Positions 1-12,169 of a stretch of DNA of 64,000 nucleotides are shown in pieces (position 1 is the stretch's first letter; every line of letters begins with the position of its first letter). The DNA is from Melastoma dodecandrum (Eukaryota; Streptophyta; Magnoliopsida; Myrtales; Melastomataceae): positions 1 through 64,000 of the forward strand of contig JARUPY010000546.1 of assembly GCA_029817715.1 (NCBI GenBank), given 5' to 3'. The notes under the pieces are model-generated. The model was not told the origin of the DNA and searched no databases. It saw only the letters and a list, made by a program, of their open reading frames with translations. Both the position numbers and the translations under genes were made by a program.

Positions 1-904
1 GGTCATATGGTTTCGAACATTCTACTTTCAATTATCCTTCACTCTCGTTGGGATTAATAAAATGTATGAATCAATGGACCAGGACATGGAAACTTCTCTA
101 GACTATTTATTTGGAGTTTTCTCGAAAGATCACAAAGTTGTCTCGTTTCCTCACCCTCAAACGGTAAGTCATTCCTGTAATTATCCCCCATAATCGATTG
201 AATTTCGTTTAAATTTAATCGATACTAAGGCATTTGTACATCGCTATCACTTTCCTGTTGTTATGCATAAAAACAACAAATGGAATTCATCACCATAGGA
301 CATTCATTTTTAGACGTCATTGAAGATCATTATCAACGGGCCACAACAAAACTCCCCGGTATCTTCCGACATCACGGAAGATCGACATCAACGGGCCAAA
401 CTACACCCCGTAAGTCTCACTACGACTTACATTAGTTAATTTTAATTGTTTCAAAATATTTAATTAGAATTTTCTGACCACTACTGACATTCCAGTTTGA
501 ATTTGAATGAAAATCAATCGTGCTTCACAGGAGTTCGACAAAACGAATTTCGAAGACTAGAAAGCGTGCGAGGCATACTCATGATGGAAGCCACATCTCG
601 AAAGCGACCTCAACTGTCGAGCCCGACCGATGTAAAGGGCTATCCCGGCGGGCATCTGGTACATGAGGGAAGTGCGGGCCTCCCGTTTTTTCATTATTTC
701 CACATGTATCGGGCCGTGGGCCAATGTGCATAGGTTCACGGTCTCCATCCTTCCCCGCTCCCTTTGAACTAATTAATTGTTTGTGCTTATCCGCATGCCT
801 TTAAGGCTCATAGGTTTATCCCTTGCATGTTATTCGTAAAAACAAATAAACATGAGTTCGGACCCAAAAAGCATGAATCGGGTTCAACTGTCCGTAAAAT
901 AGGG
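1..904. other. intergenic, no gene recognised
   Basis: Only short open frames are present and none looks like a known protein. Around 319-400 a segment with the wording 'atcaacgggcca' occurs twice about 60 bases apart, a weak imperfect tandem repeat. Nothing else could be supported here. Confidence 0.4.
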
Positions 905-1330
905 AGATTTGGGTCCAGGTGTGATGCCCGGATCGGGTCCAACACCCCGTTAACCAAAAGAAAACTTTTGGACGGCATACGCCACCTTTTCGAATGTTTA
1001 AATGTAAGAGTTAGTAATTAGGGATCCCCGAATCCTACTATGAGTTTTCCGACTTAGGACCAATTTTCAAAAATAAGTCGGTCGGCGGTTTCCGTATAGT
1101 TTCTCTAGGTTAAACAACAACAAACTTATTCACGGAGCCATTTTGGATGAGGAACTGGCGACACGTAGCCGATACTGATTTCTCCCGAAAATTCCTTCTT
1201 CGGAACATGCTCCGCCCTTTCGCTCGCCGCCTCTTAGGAAGAACAGAGACGGTTGGAGGTGACTCAAGCAGGGACCCAGGTTAGGAATCCAGGGAGGGAT
1301 CACCCGATTCCCTTCCACAGCGTACGAGCG
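905..1330 (-). repeat. dispersed Gypsy-like leader repeat, copy 1
   Basis: The reverse complement of this stretch aligns by eye with 21,250-21,645. Shared landmarks, in order, are a 'aagaggcg(g/a)cgagcgaaa' block, 'gtcgccagt(t/c)cctcatccaaaatg', 'gttgttta(a/g)ccta', a 'ccgacttat/ccgacttaat' segment, and a long near-identical block from 'attcggggat' through 'ctaattactaactcttacatttaaaca' to 'cgaaaaggtggcgt'. Such 'accgacttattt' leaders are familiar from plant Ty3/Gypsy elements, so I infer a retrotransposon fragment. No coding domain is visible beside it and I cannot give its true ends. Confidence 0.6.
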
Positions 1331-3609
1331 ATTGTGTCCGTGAAGTCGACCGGTTGGGCTTTGAGGAGCGGGGGGCCCGGATTCTCGGGTCGCTCAATCC
1401 GCCGGCGCGCGTGCTAGGCTGGAAGGCGCGCGTTCAAAGATGGTATAAGGTTGTTTAAACTAAAAGACTCGAGTTGCATGAAAATTTCACAATCCAGCTT
1501 AGCTTCACCAAATCTATTATTCCCCCTCCCATCACCTGTAGCAAAAGTTACATTTTGCAGACATATCCATTTCGCATATCAATCTGGGCCTCATATGTTT
1601 TGGATTTTCCCTGGTCCTGTTTATATAGGCCTGTCCGAAACCCCACGTTTATTGTCCATTTACAAAAACTAAATAAATGCTTCAGAGTTATGATTGTGGG
1701 TGGACCCTTTCAATTATTCATCATACAGTATAATAGTTTTTTATTTAATCCTATTGTTTTTGCGTTTGGAACGACTTTATTCAAGTGTGGAACAACCCTA
1801 CGTCTTCAAGAAGTTCATTTGGTCCACCGACATTCCTGATATTAATTAAATGGCCCTTTCCGTTTTGTCTCCTAGTTTAGCCTGATGTTATTGGCGATGT
1901 TGATTTCGTCCAGCCTCCTCACCTGCGCGATGCCAGGTTCGAAATTCGACTGACGGAGTATTGAATCGACGGCGCAAAGGCTTACGGTGAACGTTTCCTT
2001 TCCAGTCTCCGCGATGATCCTCGAAACATTATACTATTACTCAGCTTATATTTTTTTGTTATTCCCCGTGAATATTATAACTAAAAAAAGGCGGGTTACA
2101 AAATCCTTTGCTATTATGAGTTGTTGGCCTCGATAAAAAACACCGGGATGTTTAATTTCAAATTATATCCTATTGATCGCTGAAGCATGCCTGCAACTTG
2201 TGGAACTTGACATTATTCAAGTCCCACAATCCTGGCTTATTTATTATCATAGATTCTTTATATAATCCCGATAATTGCACAAAAAGTTCGTGTCACTGAC
2301 CGACAGATGGATTGATAAAACCGTTTATCCATTGACGTCGTCCTCCTCAGTCAGGCAGGAGTTCGCGAGTGGCCCGATGCCCCAATCCAGAGACCGCTAT
2401 AAATCGGAATGTGGGTGCACACTTGGTCTTTCTAGGTCCTGTTTTTAATGGTCGGGGAGCTCCACAAAAATATATATAATGCTAAGAGTTTTAAAGTCAC
2501 CTTTCAGTGTTTCAAAACCGGAAGTCCAAAATGGATGACAGTGCGGGGATTCGAGTCAGCTGTTTCAAATGTGCCTATCTACGGGGCCACGTTTGGCTTT
2601 TTAATACATAAGACAAGAAACAACAACGAGAGGGTGATTGACAACGGAACCGTCCACGATCAAAAATAAGATGTGGAAAAAAAAAAACGCTAATTTTTTT
2701 AATATCATTCTCGTGTTTGAGTTGTAGAAAGCTAATGAGAGCCATGAACCCCAACTACAAACTGAGGAAAAAATAAATTTTTTTTTTTTATCTGAAAAAA
2801 AACGGAGAAATTTGGAAATTCCCAAAATCTTTCCTTCCTTTTGATCCTCTTCAAGGTTAACCTCGGAGTCAACTCCCTCCCCGCCTTCAGAAGGTTTCGT
2901 ATACGCGTGGGAATAGGGCAAAAAGCGCAACTTCCAATTCGGAAAGAAGCTTTTTCGTTTTAGATACTCACCAATTGCTTAAATTTTTAGGTCAAATAAT
3001 AATGTTTTTTTTAACGTGATATTCAATAAGCCTTTTCTTAAAACCAAGGTCCTCAAGAAGGGTGAAAAATATCAGTCCTCCTTTCATAAAATTATATAAA
3101 CAAAAGCCAAGGACGGTAAAATATCTACAGGCACATGATCCATCAAGCGAGTCGCCTTGGTTCCATCGAAATCCCACAGAGTAAACTTATTTATACTGCA
3201 CGGGTTCACGAAAAAATCAAGAGGCGGATCCTTGCCGGACGTGCCGTCCGGGCGGCTAACCGAGAAACCGATAGGTCTCGAGAGTGGAGTAGAATGAATA
3301 TGTTAAGTGGTCGGCCTGGGACCGCAATATTTTGATTATTATATCGTGCGCATGTTCCACAAACATTGACCCATGACTTTGGACACTTCTTTCAGTTTTA
3401 GAAATTCGCGAGCATTAATAGAGAAAATTCTAGGGGCCATTTTTTTGTTTTAATTATGTATTGTATTATAAGTCTGATTATTTTGTTTTCTAATGTTTTG
3501 CATAAGGCAGAACGTTCAAATTACCTTCTATTGATTAAGCCTAGGCTATTTTGTATAAACAGGGACCATTTCCATCCACGCTTCTCAAGCACTTTTTTTA
3601 TCCTTGTGT
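1331..3609. other. intergenic, no gene recognised
   Basis: AT-rich, with short open frames only. A 121-residue open frame at 1,474-1,839 has no recognisable domain and no convincing gene context. Homopolymer runs occur at 2,679-2,810. I see no RNA gene or mobile-element terminus I can defend. Confidence 0.4.
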
Positions 3610-5095
3610 ATTATATTCCAGAGCCGCGTGAGCCGATGAGCTTGTATTCTTTCGTTTCGTTTTGAGTTAGTCCTCACACGAGGGACGTTAGCCCCGCAGA
3701 ATGCTGCAATCGTTGGTGAAATCTTCTGGGAGGGTGACTCGGGGGGCCCACGAGGGACTTCAGTTGGAAGCTGCAGGAGACGTTGGTGGACGGCGTGCGG
3801 CAGGTTGCTGTGCGGTGGCACAGCATGCAGTGGGGCAACGGAGAGAAGGGCAGATACCTCCTAGTAGAGTACGAGAAGGGTTTGACGGGACTAACCAGCT
3901 CATTCGTGTGGGTGTAACGTTTCTGTGGTGTAACGTTCTGCGTGTGCACGAAGTGATAAATCTTGGAGGCAAGGGGGGTTCTGTGTCTTGTCTTAGCCGT
4001 AGTCTCGGAGGCGACTACGTAGGAAGAACCTTGGGCAAGGGTTTTGTGTTTTGCTCAAGTCGAGATCTTCGAGGGAGGAATCATACAGCAAGGGACATGT
4101 CGCAGGCTGGGTGGCCGTGCAGGTGGAGACGCCGTCGGAATGAAAGATTCCTGGAGGAGGTCCACGACAGGTTGCTGTGCTAGAGAACCACTAACCTGAG
4201 GGAAAACGTCCGACTAGAAAGGTTACCTTTGTTAGTTACTGTAGTACAGAACCCATAACCTTTCCCGGTGTGGCCGTGAAAATTAGTCCCATATCCGATA
4301 CAGAAACCTTCTTGGTGTGTAAGGATGATCTGACATTTTTGGTTACAGAACCTTACGGTCTGTGCCATAGGGAAAGTTTGACATCTTTGGTACAGAACCT
4401 TACGGTCTATGCTTTTCGAAAATCAGTCACTCTGTTGTACAGAACCTTTTTTACGGTCCTGTGCTGTAGAAGTGTTGACATCCTTCGATACAGAAACAAT
4501 TACGGTAATGTGCTGTGTAAACCAGGGAGTCATTCCTCTGGTTATCAGGAACCTTTTATGGTTTGTGTTGTTTTATAGAGAGGTTGTCATATTTGGTATA
4601 GAATCTTTTGATCTGTGTTATAGAGGGTGGCTTGACATAATTTCGGTAAACAGAACTCTTCTGAATCTGTGCTGTTGCAAAGGTACTCACTCTAGTAAGC
4701 AAAAAGAACCTTCTGCGTCTGTGCTTGGCCACTCCAGTCTTTCCTGTGATGTCAATAACCTTACTGGTCTGTACTCTTAAAAGGTCTATTATTGATCAAA
4801 CTTTGTAATTGATATACGAAGTTAAGTCTCCAGTGAAAAGCCATCCAAAATTCTGGGTGAAGAGTAGATGTTAAGCCAATGTGCTGAACCAAGCTATAAA
4901 AAAGCCTTGTGGTTCCATCGAAACCAAATCGCAACCACATTCTAACGTTCTTGTCTTACAGAAACCCTCTCTAATGGTTTCAGTTTTACAAAAGCTTTCT
5001 TCCACTCTGCGGGGTTTGGTTGAAAATTGAGTATAAAAATCCTTAATTGGACCTTTAACACTAATTCAACTCCCCCTCTTTAGTGTAACAAGCTC
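3610..5095 (+). repeat. degenerate LTR remnant, forward copy of an inverted pair
   Basis: This stretch aligns over nearly its whole length with the reverse complement of 5,986-7,240. Matching landmarks include 'tttgagttagt', 'atcgttggtgaaatcttctggga', 'gcagtggg(g/c)caa', 'aggtctattattga', 'acgaagttaagtct', 'aattctgggtgaa' and a 3' end resembling 'taattcaactccccctctttagtg'. The 3' end resembles that of the copia LTR at 58,290-58,329 ('actaattcacctccctcttagtg'), which suggests a SIRE-type LTR. Its middle (about 4,230-4,780) consists of diverged tandem units of roughly 55-60 bases around 'gtacagaacc(t)ttacggtctgtgc'. No primer site or coding region follows, so it is probably a solo or truncated LTR. 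Confidence 0.55.
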
Positions 5096-5985
5096 GAATC
5101 GAATTTTTACCGAAGCCAGCTCCACTAAGCCCGCTCGGTTCGTTTTCATCCATAATCTTGAATGCGTTACAAGAAAATGGAAAAGTGTGTAAGAAGCTTT
5201 CGGATGTGCTGTCATTTCTCGTCACTACTGTCCCCAATCAACCAGCGATACTTGGACAAAATCCATAAAATATATGATGATACCTGACCATTTGAATTCA
5301 TAAATCTTAACTAATTTATAATGATTAGATTATAAACCTTTTGGACCATAGTGAGAGCGGTGACAAAAATGTTTCCGGACGGACTGAGGCAGTCCCACTA
5401 GAATCTTATCTTGGCCTTTTCTTCATGTTACATATGTTAAGTATTTCATTTCATTCTTCAAAGTTATGTAAATTGCCAAAAAGGACATCTAAAAGTAATG
5501 TAACAATTCAACTTGATTAAAATCCCTGATCAAACATTGGTTTATTTTCCGTTTTTTCGTTTTCTCTGTTTTTGATAAAACTAAAAAATGTAAATTAGAA
5601 TACTTATTTTATTTTTCCCTAAAAAAAAAAAAACGGAAAAACATTGAAACTAGAGTTTTTCTCCTACCGAACATAGCCTTAAGATTCACCAACTACACAA
5701 CAACATTTGACTAACGATCCGAGCAGCCGAGACGGGGTGCTCACCGATTTGGTTTTGCGGATTACTCGTACTAAAGATGAAATAACTATCATGGACCTGA
5801 CAGGGAGAAACCTTGATGCGCCGAAAACCAAACGAGTATCAAAGTAATTTAGACATCGATCGGTGGGTGGGAGCCCACACCACTTTTTTAATATTGATGT
5901 GAAGATAGTTGATGTTAAGGAGCAGTTTGTCGGGAAAGTTGGTTCGACGTTTGTGTCTTAATTTTCACGAGTGAGCTTGGCCCCC
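5096..5985. other. spacer between inverted LTR remnants
   Basis: No gene or retrotransposon coding domain can be seen between the two inverted LTR-like arms. The stretch is AT-rich with several poly-A/T runs (for example 5,620-5,632). Confidence 0.4.
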
Positions 5986-7240
5986 CCTGTATATATAACT
6001 AAGAAGGGGTGAATTATTGTATAAATTCTCAATTGAGGATTTTTAATTTTTTTGTCGAAGTAAACAACCCCCCGCAGCGAAAGTGAAGTTTCTATAAAAC
6101 AAGAACCGTTAGGTGACAGGTTTCTGTAAGACAGAACACGTTAAACGAAAGTGAGTTGTACAATTAGTTTTGATGCAACACACAAAGACTTTTTATAAGT
6201 GGGTTCAACAAACTTGCTTTCGGTCCACTCTTTCACCCAGAATTATGGATTGGATATTCACTCAGACTTAACTTCGTAACAATTACAGAAGATGATTTCA
6301 ATAATAGACCTTTTATAGCACTAGAACCAGAAAGTATTCTTTTCTTCTGTACCACTGAAGACTGAGTGGCAAAAGACACATTACCAGAAGGTTTTGTACT
6401 ATAGTGAGTAAGTTGCACAACACAGAGAAGAAGGTTCTGTACCAAATGTGTCAACCCTCTATAGCACAGATCAATAGATTCTGTACCAAATGTGTCAACC
6501 CTCTACAGCATAGACCTAAGAGGTTATGTACCAGAGTTGACTTGATTTTAAGATGACTTGATTTTATAGCACAGACCGAAATGTTCTGTACCAAAGATGT
6601 CATTCCTCTACAGATCAGAAGGTTCTGTATCAGAAATGACTAATTTCACAGCACAAGACCTAAAAGATTCTGTACTAAAATATGTCAACCTTCTACTGCA
6701 CAGACCGTAAGGTTCTGTAGCAAAGGTGATTGGATTTTCAAAGCAACAAACCGTAAGGTTCTGTACTGCAATGACTAGCAAATGTAACCGGTTTGTCGGA
6801 CGTTTTCCTCAGGCGGTGTCCTCTCATGCACCGCTACCTGCCGTGACTTCCTCCGAGAATTTTCATTCCGGCAGCGTCTCCCACTGCACAGCACCCAGCT
6901 GTGACTTTCCTTGCGCGATCCCTCGAGATCTCGACTGAACAAACACAAAGCCAATGCCCAAGGCTAACCTGCACACAGAACACTATACCATATAAGCTGA
7001 TTAGTCCCTCACCTTCTGTGCTCCCGGGATTCTGCTCTTCTCTTTGGCCCACTGCACGTTAGCCACACAGCCTCTAGCCTTCCCACCAACGCCTCTTGCT
7101 GCTTCCAACCGTGTCCCTCGTGACCCCCGAGTCATTTCTCCCAGAAGATTTCACCAACGATGTAGCCTTCTGTAGCAAGCGCTCCTCGTGTGACTAACTC
7201 AAACTCAAACGAACATGATATAAGCTCTCAGGCGCACGCT
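5986..7240 (-). repeat. degenerate LTR remnant, reverse copy of an inverted pair
   Basis: Reverse-complement partner of 3,610-5,095, with the same order of landmarks read on the minus strand. It contains the same kind of tandem 'ggttctgtaccaaa(g)atgtca' units between about 6,430 and 6,780. The LTR-like 3' end lies at its left side (around 5,990-6,020 plus strand), so the two copies point towards each other. Divergence and indels show that it is old. Confidence 0.55.
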
Positions 7241-8744
7241 CTTAGAAATAATGAAAAAGTTACCCTACAGATTCGTGGCTGAGTGCCTTTATTTATACAA
7301 GAATTGTTCTAAGTGAAAGAATAAAGAATTGCACGATCAACCTTATGCAAAAACAAGGAAACCGAACAATCAGATAAAATAAAATAAATAATTAACAAAA
7401 ACGTCACTCCCATGCAATATATACGTTTAGGTAATCAAATCATATCAATTAAGATTTAGATATGATAGAATTCCCATTTATACTGCGCTACAGAAGGTTC
7501 TGACTAGCAACCTTCTGTAAATGGAAATAATCAAATATTAACTTCCATATGAGTTAAAACCGAAATCATTATGTTTCAGCACACTCAAATGAATGTATCT
7601 AGACAGATGATAATGATTGACATCCCAAATAACGGTCATATGATGGTCGTATAACACCACAAAAGGTTGTAGACAACCTTTACAAAACCTTTCCATATAT
7701 AGAAGATTATATTTCCTTCTATAGGAAATATTATCCCTAATGGGGTTATTTAGAAACGTAATCTATTTAATTTAAATTAGACTAATGTCTTGATCAAATC
7801 ATTTTTATTTTATAATTAAATAATCATTAAACAATCATTTAATCACAAAAATATTTCTTACAACAAGTCATCGATATGAGAAGCTTCTGTAGAATAGATG
7901 TTTGATTTCTATTATACAGAAGGTCAAGGTTCTTCATCATAAACCTTATATTCAACACTCCCGTCGGAGAAGTGGAAGAACTCGGTCAAAACAAACTTGC
8001 TCTTGACTTTTGATTTGATGATCAAAACAAAGATTAGGTGTCCACTTCCTATGTCTATAAACGCACTTTCTTTTTTTTTTTCATTTTGGCACGGTTGACT
8101 CGGGGTCAACTCCCATCTAAGGCTTATTTCATTTGTTCTTACTTAATTGTCAGGACTGACACTCAGTAGCATTGCATTATTGGGTATGAATACCAAGACA
8201 GCTCTCTCGCACTAGTGTTTGGTCCATGTCCTCATTACATTATTTTATCATTAACTTTAAACTGTTACATGTAACTGTTACATGTGATGGACAACATTCC
8301 ACAACACTGGCCCGTGACTTTGGACTCTTCCTTTTCGTGGTGGCAGGCAAAATTTTTTGTTATTTGAAAATAATGGGGTAAATGGAAGGAGTAGGAGAAG
8401 AAGCTTCGGATGTGGTTGCTGTCTGTCATTTCTTGTCACGTTCCCGAATCGAACGTGAATCGGGGATAAAGTGGGGTGGGATGAGTCATTTGTTATTTTG
8501 ATGCAAAATGCAACATATTCCTCCTTTCTTGCCAAAAATGCATACGAACACATTGTCCATGTCCGTATTTGATTTGGTCCTCTCAAATAATATTTTAAAA
8601 TTAATTGGAGTCGGAAAAACTCAAGGCGACAACAATTTGTTGGGATTGGGAGTGGGATGACTGATCATAACACTAAGGAAAATAGAATGAACGGTGGACT
8701 GGCTATAATGTATACTCGGTAACATTTTTCGAGGGTTGTCGCAA
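7241..8744. other. intergenic, no gene recognised
   Basis: AT-rich non-coding DNA with only short open frames, none resembling a known protein. No terminal repeats or RNA genes were recognised. Confidence 0.4.
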
Positions 8745-9116
8745 GCTGGGGTGAAAACGAATCTAGTCGCTCGCAAGCTTGCTCGGTCAAAATTTCGGTT
8801 CGAGCTCGACTTTGACTGAGCTCGAGCCGAAATACTGACAGCTCGATGGTTCGCGAACCTAATATTATATAATAAATATTAATAATTTATCAATAAAATT
8901 AAATAAAAATAATAATAAAATTTAATAAAATCGAACCTACATTCGAGCCTTTCTAGCCGAGCTCGAGTTCCTCCATAATTGGACCGAGCCGAACTCGAAC
9001 TCTAATTATTTGAGTTCGATCGAGTTCGAGTCGAGCTCGAGCTCGAGCTGTTCCTAATCGAATCGAGCTCGAGCTTAAGAGTATTCGGTCTCGGCTCGGC
9101 TCGTTTTCAGCCCTAG
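8745..9116. mobile_element. short TIR element (hAT-like non-autonomous candidate)
   Basis: The two ends form imperfect 16-base inverted repeats. The left end reads 'gctggggtgaaaacga' (8,745-8,760), and the right end read on the minus strand is 'ctagggctgaaaacga' (9,116-9,101). Inside each end are many 'gagctcgagc' motifs in both orientations around an AT-rich core (8,860-8,940). Elements ending in 'agggctgaaaacgagc' with GAGCTCGAG-rich subterminal repeats are common in plant genomes and are usually non-autonomous DNA transposons. There is no transposase. A clean target duplication is not visible (only 'gtcg' recurs on both sides), so the hAT assignment is inference. Confidence 0.5.
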
Positions 9117-9580
9117 TCGTATGGACGACGGGATAACTCAGGTCCGTTGAGACTCTCAGGACGCAAAAACATGAAATCACCCAGATGAATCCTCAGTATC
9201 CTTACTCTCGAGGGCGTTTCCATTTAAACACGATGCATTTTAATTCATGCATGCACGGTTATGTCCTAAACTTTTTTTTTTGTTGGTACAGAAATTAACG
9301 GGGTAATAATAATATTCCCAAGGTACATGAGTTACGATTGAAAGACAGATGTGGGTCGTGGTTTCCCAACACCAATAATATTCGCCGTTCAAAACATTCA
9401 TTCCCCCCAAGTCAAACCAAGTGAAATTACATTTTAAAAGTATTAAATTATAAATGATATTTTATTAATATTTATATATCGGGACAAATCGTATTTATTT
9501 GTGGTAGGCAACATACGGAAAAGTGCTGCCCTTTGTCTTCCCTCCCCACTTCCTAAAGCCATACGCTCAAAATTTTCAGC

Positions 9581-9590
9581 ATAAATAGGC
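9581..9590 (+). promoter_or_regulatory. probable TATA box of the legumain locus
   Basis: 'ataaataggc' lies about 135 bases upstream of the first legumain ATG, a normal plant distance once a short leader is allowed for. It is followed by a CT/CA-rich leader without in-frame stops that matter. Position-based inference. Confidence 0.45.
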
Positions 9591-9715
9591 GACGCCCCTC
9601 ATTCAGTCTTCAGAATCATACATCAAACAGACAACGAAAGCTCTTACACAAATTAACCTCTGCGCCCGAAACATCCTCTCCTTCTCCTTCCTACACAAAA
9701 ACAACCCAGGACCCC

Positions 9716-11964
9716 ATGAGGATGACCACGGGCAACGTGCTCTCCTTCCTGATCCTCGCGATGGCGATGGCAGCGGCACCCAGCGACGGCCGCCTTCAGC
9801 CCGAGGCCGTGACCCGTGCTCTCATCGCCGCGAAAGGGACGAAATGGGCCGTCCTGGTGGCGGGATCGTCCGGCTACGAGAATTTCCGGCATCAGGTAAA
9901 AGTTATTTTCCTTTCAACGGACGAGAATGGTTTCATATTATTGTTGTTGCTGCTGCTGTTGTTGTCATAAATCGTTCTTTTCAATCTTAAATTATCCTTT
10001 TTCGGGCGAAAAGCATCAATCATGCACTCATAAGTACGTTTGGACAAATAGGGAAATCGGTCCCACTCCCGAGATATAGCAAATCGTGCAAATTTACTTA
10101 GCAATGATCGATGCATGCTTAAGCTGAAACGGGACCTTAACCACGTCCTTGGTTTCATGATTGGATTACTCTCTTCGGCAGGCCGACGTCTGCCATGCGT
10201 ACCAGATACTCAAGAAGAATGGGATGAAGGACGAGAACATCATCGTATTCATGTACGACGACATCGCAAACAACGAAGAGAACCCGACTCCTGGCATCAT
10301 CATAAACAAGCCCGGAGGTGGCGACGTCTACAAAGGAGTTCCCAAGGTATGTACTAGTAAAGTGCATGCATTTTCCTTAAAGATAATCAGAGGCAAAGTT
10401 GTCATTTCAAGTCCTAGATGTTGATGTTTGAATTCAGTGTGAATTAAGTCAACTGCTAATTAATGGAAAGCGTTGTTGGTTGATCGATGCTGAATGAAGT
10501 CAAATGCTTTGGAATGGAATGGACCAAGATCGTCATCCCTGTCGTTGTCTTAATTTCGGCTTCACAGGACTATACCGGCAAATCAGTTACAGCCGCGAAC
10601 TTGTATGCGGTTCTGCTTGGAAACAAGACGGCCCTCAGAGGTGGTAGTGGGAAGGTCCTCAACAGTGGCCCGAATGACAACGTCTTCGTATTCTACACCG
10701 ATCACGGCAGTCCTGGTCTCATAGGTATATATTGTGTATGCACTTCGTAAGTGGTGGACAATCAGGATACGTTCTAAACCCTGTTCTATCCATCCTTGAA
10801 TCAGGGATGCCGGTAGGTGATGACGTGCATGCCAAGGACCTCATAAAGGTTCTGAAGACGATGGCAGCAAAGAAAGAGTTTCAAGAACATGGTCATATAT
10901 GTGGAGGCTTGTGAGGGCAGGGAGCCTGTTCCAGGGGCTGCTCCCAAACAACATCAACATATACGCCACCACGGCCTCAAACCCCGAAGAGAGCAGTTAT
11001 GGGTACTACTGCCCTGGAGACGATCCTCACCCCGACGTGAGCAAGTACGCCACGTGCCTCGGCGACCTGTACAGCATATCCTGGATGGAGGATTGGTAAT
11101 GAACTTGTCAAGATATCCAAATTATCACCCGATTAAACATAGAATTAGGAACTAATTGTGTGTTTCCTTGTTGAGAGCAGCGATGTAAAGGACTTGAGAA
11201 GCGAGACGTTGAAGCAGCAATACAATTTGGTGAAGAAGAGGACGAGCTTGTCGCATGTTATGCAGTATGGTTACACGGGCTTGACTTCAGATTTCTTGTC
11301 TACTTACATGGGTGAGGGTAACAGAAAGGTCTCCTCCGCAATTGATTCGGTCCAAGAAGCAGCATCATCTTTGCCCGCAACCTCTGGGTTGGTCGTCAGC
11401 CAGAGAGATGCTGACTTGATCTATTACCAACACAAGGTAGTAATGGCTATGGTAAGCTGAAGAAGCAGGGTTCAGATTCAGGCTTCAATCCTGACATCAT
11501 GGCGTTCCTTCTGTTTTGTAGGTGAAGAATGCCCCGGCAGGGTCCTGTGCAGAGTGTAGAAGCACAAAAGAGGCTGAGCGCCGAGATCTCCAAGCGACAG
11601 AAGGAAGACAGCAACATCAACGTCATCGTCAAGCTCTTGTTGGGCGACGCCAAGAGCTCGTCAGCATTCAACGCCGTCAGGCCAGTGGGACAGGCGCTAG
11701 TCGACGACTGGGATTGCTTCAAGTCTCTTGTAAGCCTCTCCCCTGCTGCTTGGAACCATGCATCAGTTTCAGAACAGAGAGTTTTCTCACTGGGAGTTTG
11801 TACTTGTTTCCTGTTTTAGGTGAACATATACCAGCAAAGGTGGCGGGCGGCTGTCGACCTATGGGAAGAAGTACACAGGGGTGATGGCAAACCTGTGCAA
11901 TGCTGGGGTGAAGAAGGAGCAGTTTGACAAGGCAGCTCTCCAGGCATGCTCGGTCGCTCCCTAG
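9716..11964 (+). pseudogene. legumain / vacuolar processing enzyme (peptidase C13), frameshifted
   Basis: Encodes, when frames are followed piecewise, an asparaginyl endopeptidase of the vacuole that matures storage and defence proteins. Exons by GT-AG and family similarity: 9,716-9,895 (signal peptide, then 'KWAVLVAGSSGYENFRHQ'), 10,182-10,346, 10,568-10,724 (catalytic His in YTDHGSPG), 10,805-11,095 (catalytic Cys in VEACE), 11,178-11,436, 11,522-11,729 and 11,820-11,964 (C-terminal prodomain ending CSVAP). All splice sites look usable. However, exon 4 shifts frame twice within about 35 bases around the catalytic Cys (extra bases near 10,888 and 10,916; reading straight on meets TGA at 10,912-10,914). 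Exon 6 shifts near 11,544 and exon 7 near 11,850. This looks like a recently lost gene; assembly indels are the alternative. The start could also be the ATG at 9,722. Confidence 0.85.
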
Positions 11965-12169
11965 GAAGCGGCACGAATATCTCGCCCAAAGGACATCATG
12001 CTATACAGAATAAAGGGTGGTGGAAACTTGATGTTGCAAGAAAAATAGGAAGAAAGAAAGGGGCTCATGGGGTGTGGGGGATCAAAACACCATGATGTAG
12101 CGAAACATCACTTGAGCAACTCTTACTAAATGAAGGAACTTCACTAATTGGGCCTAGCCTTCTTACATG

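Noticed and set aside
3701..4183. 160-residue ORF with Gly/Arg-rich content
   Set aside because: It lies within the LTR-like arm and aligns with the inverted copy where the frame is not kept.
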